Source: Mya arenaria
Taxonomy: Eukaryota; Mollusca; Bivalvia; Myida; Myidae
DNA length: 64,000 nt
Direction of reading: 5' to 3'
Assembly: GCF_026914265.1 (NCBI RefSeq)
Contig: NC_069130.1
Coordinates: 11,887,700-11,951,699, forward strand
The notes beneath the pieces were generated by a model. The model was not told the DNA's origin and made no database searches. It saw only the letters and a list, made by a program, of their open reading frames with translations. A program made the translations under genes and the position numbers. How positions within the stretch are numbered: position 1 is the stretch's first letter; each line of letters starts with the position of its first letter. Positions 12,401 through 25,700 of the stretch are shown in pieces.

Positions 12401-12955
12401 CAGTCTGGTGGTAACTTACTCAGGACAGGGATTCAACTGCCTGGCAATTTCCTTCTCTATAGTATGTCTAATTACCATGTATTTTATGTACTGAGTAAAT
12501 TGAGGCGCTGATTTTCTATACTTTGCACCAAAGATGTAGAATTTCATCAGCACAATTAAGAAATTAGTAATCGCTGTGTGTTTTTCATTGCTGACTTTTC
12601 TGAAGCTGATAATGTGTTAATGTTAAGTTTAAATTAATATGATAATCTTTTAAAAATTGATTTAGTCTACTCTATAGTAGTTGAATTTTCGGGTACTCCC
12701 GAAAAAGATGTTCCAGTGTTTCAATATGGGATTAATTTTGTCATGCGATGAAATACATAATTTACCATTGAACCTGTGTGGAGTAGTATAAGTTTGACTG
12801 GTTGTTCACACTTGTGACATAATTTTATTCAATTGCAAATGTGTTTTATCATTCATCAGTCATGCAGCTTGATAGCAAACAACGGAGTGTTTGGAGATCC
12901 CTGCGTTGGAACGTACAAATACATTGAGATGGAGTTCGACTGTGTGAATGCATAA
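9487..12955 (+). CDS. Secreted single-domain SUEL/rhamnose-binding lectin, 3 exons
   Basis: Exons are 9,487-9,544, 12,096-12,292 and 12,860-12,955, all with GT-AG introns (donors gtatgt and gtaagt, acceptors atcag) and a consistent frame, giving 116 residues. Exon 1 encodes a ~19-residue signal peptide (MNTVAVFLFAVCALLAVCS). Exons 2 and 3 encode one galactose-binding SUEL domain (Pfam Gal_Lectin type) with exactly eight Cys, the usual number for one carbohydrate-recognition domain. Diagnostic motifs are AYYGRT, ANNGVFGDPCVGTYKY and a C-terminal FDC. The family motifs YGR and DPC are intact, and KYL reads KYI. Such lectins bind rhamnose or galactose on microbial surfaces and egg or mucus glycans outside the cell; an immune role here is inference. 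Length fits a minimal one-domain member. The gene has its own TATA box and AATAAA. Related exon 1 copies lie at 43,090, 45,820 (minus) and 63,901. Confidence 0.92.
9545..12095 (+). other. Intron 1 of lectin gene 1
   Basis: This phase-1 intron of 2,551 bp starts gtatgt and ends atcag. Bases 9,620-9,660 resemble 43,220-43,265, and 10,920-11,290 resemble 44,600-44,850. This shows that the centre of the inverted duplication derives from the same intron. A tRNA-like fragment lies near its 3' end. No other gene is seen; open frames at 10,466-10,863 and 11,218-11,466 look like chance. Confidence 0.75.
11918..11965 (+). mobile_element. tRNA-derived SINE remnant (possible)
   Basis: The words TTCTAGTGGTTA (box A-like) and GGGTTCGATTC (box B-like) occur in order but only about 10 bases apart, too close for a normal tRNA. 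This suggests a decayed tRNA-related SINE head with an internal deletion. No matching tail or target duplication was found. Confidence 0.3.
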
Positions 12956-13130
12956 AACAACCGGACATATATATCAATGAAGATATGACGAAACTTCGAA
13001 TAGAAAGAAAACGACAAAAGACTGGCCTCGAGGTGTTAGAAGATCAGGTGTTTTGCATCTTCTCTTCCACCTGGAGTTTATACATCAATGCCAATATAGT
13101 ATTGCATTGACTCTATCACAATTTTGAAAC

Positions 13131-13136
13131 AATAAA
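13131..13136 (+). terminator. Polyadenylation signal of lectin gene 1
   Basis: AATAAA lies 176 bases after the lectin stop codon, in an A/T-rich 3' UTR. A cleavage site would be expected 10-30 bases downstream. Confidence 0.65.
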
Positions 13137-13839
13137 ATATCATTTAAAACTGTCTTTACTTAAGCTTATTCCGAGACAGAAGAGTTTTGTCTGCATGTAT
13201 ACCTTTATAATTGCTTATATACAATGTATGGAAATTTAGCCAATTGAAATCGACATTATAAGAAGTATGTGTCTATTCATTTAGATGAGTACTGATATTT
13301 CCATGTTTTACTTTTAACTTAAAACGTGTAGCCTAGTTGAGATTTTGTATGCTATAGTTTCAAGTTACGTATACAATCAGTCAATATGTGCGCATGCGTA
13401 CCAAACGCTTTTACGTAGGATTTAGGTCTTATATTACTAAAAACAAAATTTCAAATTTCGTTAGAACAAAAGGCCCATAATCACAAAGTTTACAAAATTT
13501 CGAAATAGACAAAGAGGAACCACTGTGGTTCGAGTCAGCGTCGAGGACGACGGAAATGACAATATGCTGATAGAGGATCCATACTTTTGTCCCCGCGGCA
13601 TATCCTGCCGTCCATAGATGTCTAATGATAGCTTTAGAAACCGTAAAACAGACCATGATTTAAACTTAAAAGACAAAAGGTCAATTACGGACACGCGTCC
13701 GATCAGGCAGTTCAAGGCCTGATCCTGGGCATAATAATTATTGTAGTCAAAGCGATTACGATTATGACGATGACTATAATTCGTTTACCCTCCTTGACTC
13801 TGATGCTGACTAGGTAAACATGCTCATGAACATTCATAC

Positions 13840-14130
13840 ATGATCATTCCTATATCATTGAATTTAGCCACTTGGAATGCCAACGGAGTCATGTCCAGCG
13901 CAAGTTATTTAAGCCACTTCTTGGAAACGAATACCATCCAGGTATGTGGGTTTTCAAAGCACTGGCTATACAGAGCAAATTTGTCATTTCTCGATTCTAT
14001 AAATAATACGTATATGAGCTATGAATTTCCCGATCCCGACCATATTTTTGAATCAAAAAGTCACTTGATTGCTTTACATATTGTGAAATTTTGGAGGATC
14101 ATGCAACAAATGTTTCTACCCATAGGCCGA
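13840..14130 (+). pseudogene. LINE endonuclease (EEP-type) N-terminal fragment
   Basis: The 97-codon open frame contains the motif LATWNANGV near residue 8, the N-terminal signature of AP-endonuclease-like (EEP) domains in non-LTR elements. An SKHW stretch near residue 39 probably corresponds to the conserved catalytic SEHW/ETW region, with Lys where the catalytic Glu is expected. The remaining two thirds of the endonuclease are absent or out of frame. It cannot be an active nuclease. This part is not present in the second LINE copy, where homology begins only at about 50,100. Confidence 0.7.
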
Positions 14131-14960
14131 TAATCTGTAAACGTGCTCACTTCCTACCAAACTAGGAGCCGTTAACCACTGGCACAACGTCAAACTAAAA
14201 ATATAGATTATTATAGGAACTTTCTAGAAAACAGCGAGGTCCTGCGTCTTGCGCTAGAACTACCCGTTGTTTCCACACTAGATAATGAAAACATCTATTC
14301 GGGTATCGCTGTGATACTGAATGTAACCACTGACTTGTTTATCCCTAAAGAAAAATCAAACTGCATATAAAACCATAGTGGAATGAAAATCTTACAATAC
14401 TTCACAAAAAAGATGGAAGTTGCGCGGGCAGCTTGGCTTACCAATGGACAGCCACCCGACGTCACTTTTCCAGAAGCTACAAACATTGCAAACAGTTAAA
14501 AGCAATATTTCGTCGAGCTCATGTCATGAAGTTCACGCATTTAGAGAAAAAGAAGAAAACAGAATTAATAGTGCCGCTGACCTTGATATCAATGAATTCT
14601 GGAAATAAGTAACAAACACAAATAAAAAAGAACTTTACACCTGGCTTTGACATGAATTTTGATGGCAATAAAGTTTCATGCCCCGAACGTATTAACCAGG
14701 GATAGAAAACATATTTTTCTCAGTTATACTCAGTGAACGAAGATAAATCTTTTAACACCGAATACTAAACGTTTAGTGAAAAGAAAATGAATGATTTAAC
14801 AATACGTGTACATTTAATAATACACGTCAAGCAAGAATTTATATCGAAAGGGTTACATCAGCGCTAAAAACATGTAAAAAAGAAAGCTTGTGGATATGAC
14901 AATTTGTTTTATGAAAACTAAATCCACTGCGGAAATCTCTCAATTAAATGCATAGCGAAA

Positions 14961-15190
14961 TTGTTTAATCATATGGTAGAATTCTCGCACACTCCAACAT
15001 ACATGAAGAAGGGTGTGATTACAGTTCTGTTCAAGGGAGGCAACAAAATAAGATCTGACCCGTTAAGTTTCAGAGCTATCTCCCTTGGTTTTACTATTAG
15101 TATGTTTGAACCTTTCGAAAAGGCCGTTTTAAACCTTCTTGAAAAATACGGTTCTATACAGTTACATCCCTCTCAAGGCGGCTTGCGATA
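14961..15190 (+). pseudogene. LINE reverse transcriptase fingers fragment
   Basis: The frame encodes YMKKGVITVLFKGGNK followed by DPLSFRAISL and HPSQGGLR, matching the K-G-x-I-T-L-x-K-G-G-x-K ... P-x-x-Y-R-x-I-x-L ... Q-x-G-F-R progression of LINE RT domains. The next bases (NCTMTSFMLREYIYKA) continue the domain after a stop, then the sequence jumps to a C-terminal motif. The catalytic YADD region is therefore deleted. Confidence 0.75.
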
Positions 15191-15388
15191 AAATGTAAAT
15201 TGTACAATGACGTCATTTATGTTACGTGAATACATTTACAAAGCCTAGGAAAAAAACTGCTTACGGGAGCAAACTCTGGAGCGATTCAAATCAGTGCTCC
15301 CCTTGGAAAGAGTCCTCGTTTCCAATCAATTCAAAATATCATTGATTAAAAAATCATTTTCTGTCAATAATTTTACGCTGATCCACAT

Positions 15389-15990
15389 ATGAAATATAAA
15401 ATTGTCTTTGTCAACAGACTTTTATCATTTATATCACAGCCTATAAAAGCTCAGTGTTTTATCCAAGACATATGTAGTATTCTAGGCAAATACGACTTCT
15501 CATTATACTTAACGAAATGTTCTCTTTCTTCCATGTTTCCAAAACAAATACGTTTGGAAAAGATTTTGCAGATCAACTATTGATAAACATGTTACAAACT
15601 CGTGAAAAACTAAGAATAAGCGATGGCGAAAACCTCAGACTATTCTCCCTTTTTCACTCAAATTATGAATTCTGTCTGATATGGCGATTTCTTAATAGCT
15701 TTTTGTGTATAAAAAATGCTTCTCAATTTTCGGTTTAATATGCAAATTATTTGCAAGGAAATACAACATTACATGTTATCATTGTGACGCAGTAACAAAT
15801 GAAATTATTCTGCATAAGGTGTTCTTTTGTCCATATTTTGAAAATGCACTATGCCGAATATTGTCCAAACTTATAAACCTTTAAGGTGAAGATCACTTTA
15901 GACGCTTGATTTTATCAAACCTGACCAATCATCTTAACATTTTAAGAGGATTCACCGAGCTCGACATCACTGATGAATGTCGAATCAAGT
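15389..15990 (+). pseudogene. LINE ORF2 C-terminal region fragment
   Basis: Frames at 15,389-15,583 and onward encode a stretch with SQPIKAQCFIQDICSILGKY, clearly the same as 51,958-52,560 in the second copy. Further Cys/His residues near 15,750-15,860 (CYHCDAV and CPYFENALC in shifted frames) resemble the zinc-binding tail seen at the end of many ORF2 proteins. Multiple frameshifts are present. Function in the live element would be RNA or DNA binding; that part is inference. Confidence 0.6.
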
Positions 15991-16290
15991 GTTTTGTAGT
16001 TAGTTAGTTTTTTAGTGTTGAATTGTGCAAGAAGTATAGATTGACATATACGCCATTGTTACCACAACACAATGATAAAGTAACTTTAATGCAACCAGAC
16101 GATATGCGTCTGTTACTGTCGAAATATCAGATTGAATGTTTGTGTGTATTGTAAATACGCTCATGCTTTATATGTGTTTATAATGTTTATTTCTATGTGT
16201 TTTGTTGTTTTTTCTATGTGTATGCTTTGTATTGCATATATTTGTAAAGCTATGCTGCTCTTCACCTATGGAGGATAAACATAATAAACT

Positions 16291-16744
16291 AAAAGCTATC
16301 GAAACACTAAACATTATCACTCAGATAAAAGTTTAATCCAGTAAATATAACAAATTGATAAAAAAAATCTGATTTAGTGAATAAAAATCGTTTTTTAACA
16401 TCTAAGTGAAATGCATACATTTGTGTGTAAATTTGTTTTAAAAAGAACATAATATTTCGATGTTATTGAGAGAGTTAATTATAATTCGGTTCTTTATTAT
16501 CATATTCCCAACAACTTAAAAGTGTTTCTGTGAATGCAAAAATAGAATTTAAACTGTTTTGTAATGCTCATTCGGGTAAATACATTTTATATTAATAAAA
16601 TGACATTTCATGTTGGCAAGGACAAGTGAAGACTATGTAAACAAAAGTCATTTGTGTAATAAATGTTTTGTACATGTATTAATTATTGACAATCACATGG
16701 ACAAAGGTATATTTACTGAAAAGTCATGAAAGGTTTCGGAGCCT
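16291..16744. other. A/T-rich spacer between LINE and 41-bp satellite
   Basis: No gene or repeat unit is seen. The spacer aligns to 52,846-53,234 with moderate divergence, including the junction words TTTCGGAGC and TATGACGGCTTAGCGA that lead into the satellite. Confidence 0.65.
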
Positions 16745-19700
16745 AGAGAATATTGATCAACAAGTAATCTAGGGTATGACGGCTTAGCGAAATTGACCAA
16801 CCAGTCACCACATGTACTGGGGCCATAGCGATAATGACCGACCAGTCAACACATAAACTGGGGCCTAAGCGATAATGACCGACCAGTCATCACATGTATG
16901 GGGGCTTAGGCGATATTGACCGACCACTCACCACATGCATTACGGTCTAGGCGATATTGACCGACCACTCACCACATGCATTACGGTCTAGGCGATATTG
17001 ACCGACCACTCACAACATCTACTGGAGGTCAAGGCGATATTGACCGACCACTTACCACATGCATTAGGGCCTTGGCGGTATTGACCGACCACTTACTACA
17101 TGCATTAGGGCCTTGGACATATTGACCGACCAATCACAACATGTACTGGGGGTCTAGACGATATTGACCGACCACTCTCCACATGCATTAGGGTCTATGC
17201 GATATTGACCGACCACTCACCACATGTATTACGGTCTAGGTGATATTGACCGACCACTCACCACATGCATTAGGGCCTAGGCGATATTGACCGACCACTC
17301 ACAACAAGTATAATGGCCTTGGACATATTGACCGAACAATCACAACATGTATTAGGGCCTAGGCGATATTGACCGACCACTCACAACATGCATTAGGGCC
17401 TAGGCGATATTGACAGACCACTCACAACATGCATTAGGGCCTAGGCGATATTGACCGACCACTCACCACATGTATAAGGCCCTTGGACATATTGACCGAC
17501 CAATCACAACATGTATTAGGGCCTAGGCGATATTGACCGACATCTCACAACAAGCATTAGGGCCTAGGCGATATTGACAGACCACTCACCACATGCATTA
17601 GGCCCTAGGCGATATTGACCGACCACTCACAACATGCATTAGGGCCTTGGACATATTGACAGACCAATCACCACAAGTATTAGGGTCTAGGCGATATTTA
17701 CCGACCACTCGCCACATGAATTGGGGCCTAGGCAATATTGACCGACCACTCACCCCATGCATTAGGATAAAAGCGATATTGATCGACCACTCACCACATG
17801 CAATAGGGCCTTGGACATATTGACAGACCAATCACCACAAGTATTAGGGTCTAGGCGATATTTACCGACCACTCGCCACATGAATTGGGGCCTAGGCAAT
17901 ATTGACCGACCACTTACCCCATGCATTACGATAAAAGCGAAATTGATCGACCACTCACCACATGCATAAGGGCCTAAGCGATATTGACCGACCACTCACA
18001 ACATGCATTATGGCCTAGGCGATATTGACAGACCACTCACCACTAGCATTAGGGCCTTGGCGATATTGACCGACCTCTCACCACATGCATTAGGGCCTTG
18101 GACATATTGACCGACCACTCACCACATGCATTACGGTCTAGGCGATACTGACCGACCACTCACAACATGCATTAGGCCCTAGGCGATATTGACCGACCTC
18201 TCACCACATGTATTAAGGCATTGGACATATTGACCGACCACTCACCACATGCATTACGGTCTAGGCGATATTGACCGACCACTCACAACATGCATTGGGG
18301 CCTTGGACATATTGACCGACCAATCACAACATGTATTAGGCCCTAGGCGATATTGACAGACCACTCACAACATGCATTACGGTATAGGCGATATTGACGG
18401 ACATCTCACAACATGCATTAGGGCCTTGGACATATTGACCGACCACTCACCACATGTATTAGGGCCTAGGCGATATTAACCGACCACTCACCACATGCAT
18501 TACGGTCTAGGCGATATTGACCGACCACTCACAACATGCATTAGGGCCTTGGACATATTGACCGACCAATCAAAACATGTATTAGAGCCTAGGCGATATT
18601 GACCGACCACTCACCACATGCATTACGGTCTAGGCGATATTGACCGACCACTCACAACATGCATTAGGACCTTGAACATATTGTCCGACCACTCGCCACA
18701 TGTATTAGGGCCTAGGCGATATTGACCGACCACTCACAACATGTATTAGAGCCTAGGCGATATTGACCGACCACTCAGCACATGTATTAGAGCCTAGGCG
18801 ATATTGACCGACCACTCACCACATGCATTACGGCCTAGGCGATATTGACCGACCGCACACCACATATATTAGGGCCTAGGCGATATTGGCTGACCAATCA
18901 CAACATGCATTAGGGTCTATGCGATATTGACCGACCACTCACCACATGCATTAGGGCCTAGGCGATATTGACAGACCTCTCACCACATGCATTAGGGCCT
19001 TGGACATATTGACCGACCACTCACAACATGCATTAGGGTCTAGGAGATATTGACCGACCACTCACCACATGCATTAGGGCCTAGGCGATATAGACAGACC
19101 AGTCACAGCATGCATTAGGGCCTTGGACATATTGGCCGACCACTCACCACATGCATTAGGGTCTAGGCGATATTGACCGACCACTCACCACATGCATTAG
19201 GATCTAGGCGATATTGACCGACCACTCACAACATATACTAGGGGCCTAGGCGATATTGACCCACCACTCGCCACATGCATTAATGCCTTGGCGATATTGA
19301 CCGACTACTCACCACATGCATAAGGGCCTTGGACATATTGACCGACCAATCACAACATGTATTGGAGCCTAGGCGATATTGACCGACCACTCATAACATG
19401 TACAGGGGGTCTAGGCAATATTGACCGACCACTCGCCACATGCATTAGGGCCTTGGCGGTATTGACCGACCACTCACAACATGCAATAGGACCTTGGACA
19501 TATTGACCGACAACTCACAACATGTATTGGAGCCGAGGCGATAATGACCGACCACTCACCACATGCATTAGGGCCTTGGACATATTGACCGACCACTCAC
19601 TAAATGCATTAGGGCCTAGGCGATATTGACAGACCACTCACCACATGGATTAGGTCTAGGCGATATTGACCGACCATTCACCACATGCATTAGGGTCTAG

Positions 19701-22700
19701 GCGATATTGACCGACCACTCACAACATGTACTGGGGGTCGAGGCGATATTGACCGACCACTCAAAACATGTATTAGGGCCTAGGCGATAATGACCGACCA
19801 TTCGCCACATGCATTAGGGCCTTGGCGATATTTACCGACCACTCACCACATGTATTTGGGCCTAGGCGATATTGACCGACCACTTACCACATGTATTGGG
19901 GTTTAGGTGATATTGACCGACCACTCAACACATGTGTTAGGGCCTAGGCGATATTGACCGACCTCTCGTCACATGCATTAGGGTCTAGGCGATATTGACC
20001 TACCACTCATAACATGTGTTGGGGCCTAGGCGATATTGACCGACCATTCACCACATGTATTATGGTCTTGGCGATATTGACCGACCACTCACCACATGTA
20101 TTATGGCCTTGGCGATATTGACCGATCACTCACAACATGCATTCGGCCCTAGACGATATTGACCGACCACTCGCCACATGTATTGGGCCTAGCCGATATT
20201 GACCGACCGCTTACCACATGTACTGGGGGCCTAGGCGATATTGACCGACCACTTACCACATGTACTGGGGGACTAGGCGATATTGACCGACCACTCACAA
20301 CATGTATCTGGCCCTAGGCGATAATGACCGACCACTCGCCACATGCATTAGGGCCTTGGCGATATTGACCGACCACTCACCACATGCATTAGGGTCTAGG
20401 CGATATTAACCGACCACTCACCACATGTATTGGGGCCTAGGCGATATTGACCGACCACTTACCACATGTACTGGGGGCCTAGGTGATATTGACCGACAAC
20501 TCACCACATGCATTCGTCCCTAGACGATATTGACCGATCACTCACCACATGCATTCGGCCCTAGACGATATTGACCGACCACTCACCACATGTATTAGGC
20601 CCTAAGCGATATTGGCCGACCACTCATCAGATGTATTAAGCCCTAAGCGATATTGAAAAAACCACTCACCACATTCATTCGGCCCTAGTCGATATGGACC
20701 GACAACACACCACATGCATTAGGGCATAGGCGATATTGACTGACAAATCACCACATGTTTTATGCCCTAGGCGATAGTGACCGACCACTCACCACATGTA
20801 TTAGGCCCTTAGCGATATTGACCGACCAATAACCACATGCATTAGGGCATAGGTGAAATGACCGACCAATCACTAAATTTACTGGGGGCCTAGGCGATAT
20901 TGACCGACCACTCACCACATGTACTAGGGCCTAGGCGATATTGACCGACCACTCACCTCATGCCCTGGGGGCCTAAGCGATATTGACCTACCACTAACCA
21001 CGTGTATTAGGGCCTAGGCGATATTGACAGACCACTCACCACATGTATTGTGGCCTAGGCGATATTGACCGACCACTTACCACTTATACTGGAGGCCTAG
21101 GCGATATTGACCGACCACTCACCACATGTATTAGGGCCTAGGCGATATTAACCGACCAATCACCACATGTATTGGGACCAAGGCGATATTGACCGACCAC
21201 TCATCGCATGTATTGGGGCCTTGGCGATATTGACCGACCACTCCCCACATTTATTAGGGCCTTGGCGATATTGACCGACCACTCACCACATGCATTAGGC
21301 CCTAGGCGATATTGACCGACCACTCACCACATGTATTAGGGCCTTGGCGATATTGACCGACCACTCACCACATGTATTAGGGCCTTGGCGATATTGACCG
21401 ACCACTCACCACATGTATTGGGGCCTTGGCCATATTGACCGACCACTCACCACATGTATTAGGGCCTGTGCGATATTGACCGACCACTCACCACATGTAT
21501 TAGGGCCTAGGCGATATTGACCGACCACTCATCGCATGTATTTGGGCCTTGGCGATATTGACCGACCACTCACCACATGTATTAGGGCCTTGGCGATATT
21601 GACCGACCACTCACCACATGTATTGGGGCCTTGGCCATATTGACCGACCACTCACCACATGTATTAGGGCCTGTGCGATATTGACCGACCACTCATCGCA
21701 TGTATTTGGGCCTAGGCGATATTGACCGACCACTAACTACATGTACGGGAGGCCTAAGCGATATTGACCGACCACTCACCACATGTATTAGGGCCTAGGC
21801 GATATCGACTGACCACTCACCACTTGTATTGGGACCAAGGCGATATTGACCGATCACTCATCGCATGTATTGGGGCCTTGGCGATATTGACCGTCCACTC
21901 ACCATATGTATTAGGGCCTTGACGATATTGACCGACCACTCACCACATGCATTACGGCCTAGGCGATATTGACCGACCGCACACCACATATATTAGGGCC
22001 TAGGCGATATTGGCTGACCAATCACAACATGCATTAGGGTCTATGCGATATTGACCGACCACTCACCACATGCATTAGGGCCTAGGCGATATTGACAGAC
22101 CTCTCACCACATGCATTAGGGCCTTGGACATATTGACCGACCACTCACAACATGCATTAGGGTCTAGGAGATATTGACCGACCACTCACCACATGCATTA
22201 GGGCCTAGGCGATATAGACAGACCAGTCACAGCATGCATTAGGGCCTTGGACATATTGGCCGACCACTCACCACATGCATTAGGGTCTAGGCGATATTGA
22301 CCTACCACTCACCACATGCATTAGGGTCTAGGCGATATTGACCGACCACTCACAACATATACTAGGGGCCTAGGCGATATTGACCCACCACTCGCCACAT
22401 GCATTAATGCCTTGGCGATATTGACCGACTACTCACCACATGCATAAGGGCCTTGGACATATTGACCGACCAATCACAACATGTATTGGAGCCTAGGCGA
22501 TATTGACCGACCACTCATAACATGTACAGGGGGTCTAGGCAATATTGACCGACCACTCGCCACATGCATTAGGGCCTTGGCGATATTGACCGACCACTCA
22601 CAACATGCAATAGGGCCTTGGACATATTGACCGACCACTCACAACATGTATTGGAGCCGAGGCGATAATGACCGACCACTCACCACATGCATTAGGGCCT

Positions 22701-25700
22701 TGGACATATTGACCGACCACTCACTAAATGCATTAGGGCCTAGGCGATATTGACAGACCACTCACCACATGGATTAGGTCTAGGCGATATTGACCGACCA
22801 TTCACCACATGCATTAGGGTCTAGGCGATATTGACCGACCACTCACAACATGTACTGGGGGTCGAGGCGATATTGACCGACCACTCAAAACATGTATTAG
22901 GGCCTAGGCGATAATGACCGACCATTCGCCACATGCATTAGGGCCTTGGCGATATTTACCGACCACTCACCACATGTATTTGGGCCTAGGCGATATTGAC
23001 CGACCACTTACCACATGTATTGGGGTTTAGGTGATATTGACCGACCACTCAGCACATGTGTTAGGGCCTAGGCGATATTGACCGACCTCTCGTCACATGC
23101 ATTAGGGTCTAGGCGATATTGACCTACCACTCATAACATGTGTTGGGGCCTAGGCGATATTGACCGACCATTCACCACATGTATTATGGTCTTGGCGATA
23201 TTGACCGACCACTCACCACATGTATTATGGCCTTGGCGATATTGACCGATCACTCACAACATGCATTCGGCCCTAGACGATATTGACCGACCACTCGCCA
23301 CATGTATTGGGCCTAGCCGATATTGACCGACCACTTACCACATGTACTGGGGGCCTAGGCGATATTGACCGACCACTTACCACATGTACTGGGGGACTAG
23401 GCGATATTGACCGACCACTCACAACATGTATCTGGCCCTAGGCGATAATGACCGACTACTCGCCACATGCATTAGGGCCTTGGCGATATTGACCGACCAC
23501 TCACCACATGCATTAGGGTCTAGGCGATATTAACCGACCACTCACCACATGTATTGGGGCCTAGGCGATATTGACCGACCACTTACCACATGTACTGGGG
23601 GCCTAGGTGATATTGACCGACAACTCACCACATGCATTCGTCCCTAGACGATATTGACCGATCACTCACCACATGCATTCGGCCCTAGACGATATTGACC
23701 GACCACTCACCACATGTATTAGGCCCTAAGCGATATTGGCCGACCACTCATCACATGTATTAAGCCCTAAGCGATATTGAAAAAACCACTCACCACATTC
23801 ATTCGGCCCTAGTCGATATGGACCGACAACACACCACATGCATTAGGGCATAGGCGATATTGACTGACAAATCACCACATGTTTTATGCCCTAGGCGATA
23901 GTGACCGACCACTCACCACATGTATTAGGCCCTTAGCGATATTGACCCACCAATAACCACATGCATTAGGGCATAGGTGAAATGACCGACCAATCACTAA
24001 ATTTACTGGGGGCCTAGGCGATATTGACCGACCACTCACCACATGTACTAGGGCCTAGGCGATATTGACCGACCACTCACCTCATGCCCTGGGGGCCTAA
24101 GCGATATTGACCTACCACTAACCACGTGTATTAGGGCCTAGGCGATATTGACCGACCACTCACCACATGTATTGTGGCCTAGGCGATATTGACCGACCAC
24201 TTACCACTTATACTGGAGGCCTAGGCGATATTGACCGACCACTCACCACATGTATTAGGGCCTAGGCGATATTAACCGACCAATCACCACATGTATTGGG
24301 ACCAAGGCGATATTGACCGACCACTCATCGCATGTATTGGGGCCTTGGCGATATTGACCGACCACTCACCACATTTATTAGGGCCTTGGCGATATTGACC
24401 GACCACTCACCACATGCATTAGGCCCTAGGCGATATTGACCGACCACTCACCACATGTATTAGGGCCTTGGCGATATTGACCGACCAGTCACCAGATGTA
24501 TTAGGGCCTTGGCGATATTGACCGACCACTCACCACATGTATTGGGGCCTTGGCCATTATGACCGACCACTCACCACATGTATTAGGGCCTGTGCGATAT
24601 TGACCGACCACTCACCACATGTATTAGGGCCTAGGCGATATTGACCGACCACTCATCGCATGTATTTGGGCCTTGGCGATATTGACCGACCACTCACCAC
24701 ATGTATTAGGGCCTTGGCGATATTGACCGACCACTCACCACATGTATTGGGGCCTTGGCCATATTGACCGACCACTCACCACATGTATTAGGGCCTGTGC
24801 GATATTGACCGACCACTCATCGCATGTATTTGGGCCTAGGCGATATTGACCGACCACTAACTACATGTACGGGAGGCCTAAGCGATATTGACCGACCACT
24901 CACCACATGTATTAGGGCCTAGGCGATATCGACTGACCACTCACCACTTGTATTGGGACCAAGGCGATATTGACCGATCACTCATCGCATGTATTGGGGC
25001 CTTGGCGATATTGACCGTCCACTCACCATATGTATTAGGGCCTTGACGATATTGACCGACCACTCACCACATGCATTAGGGTCTAGGCGATATTGACCGA
25101 CCACTCACCACATGCATTACGGTCTAGGCGATATTGACCGACCACTTACTACATGCATTAGGGTCTAGGCGATATTGACCGACCACTCACCACATGCATT
25201 AGGGTCTAGGCGATATTGACCGACCACTCACCACATGCGTTACGGTCTAGGCGATATTGACCGACCACTCACAACATGCATTAGAGCCTAGGCGATATTG
25301 ACCGACCACTCACCACATTCATTACGACCAAGGCGATATTGACCGAATACTCACCACATATATTAGGGCCTAGGTGATATTGACCGACCATTCACAACAT
25401 GCATTAGGGTGTAGGCGATATTGACCGACCACTCACCACATGCATTAGGGCCTAGGCGATATTGACAGACCTCTCACCACATGAATTATGGCCTTGGACA
25501 TATTGACCGACCACTCACAACAAGTATTAGGGTCTAGGAGATATAGACAGACCAGTCACCACATACATTAGGGCAATGGACATATTGGCCGACCACTCAC
25601 AACACGCATTAGGGTCTAGGCGATATTGACCGACCACTCACAACATGCATTAGGGTCTAGGCGATCTTGACCGACCACTCACAACATGAACTGGGGGTCT

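Larger units (their letters stand above)
13500..16290 (+). mobile_element. LINE (non-LTR retrotransposon) remnant, copy 1, internally deleted
   Basis: Pieces of a two-ORF non-LTR element lie in order on the plus strand. A possible ORF1 tail has two acidic or Cys-bearing stretches (13,527-13,617 and 13,747-13,812, ending DSDAD and stop). An endonuclease N-terminus follows at 13,840-14,130. A linker at 14,170-14,500 and RT fingers at 14,961-15,190 come next, then a C-terminal region at 15,389-15,990. The RT catalytic core between REYIYKA and the C-terminal region is missing. The 3' UTR ends near 16,290 with AATAAACTAAA. Stops and frameshifts abound. The same element, with the same missing core, recurs at 50,100-52,845. 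Confidence 0.75.

Noticed and set aside
13461..13715. Overlapping minus-strand open frames of 75-84 codons
   Set aside because: The plus strand here reads as a plausible LINE ORF1 remnant with acidic stretches; the minus frames look like its shadows.
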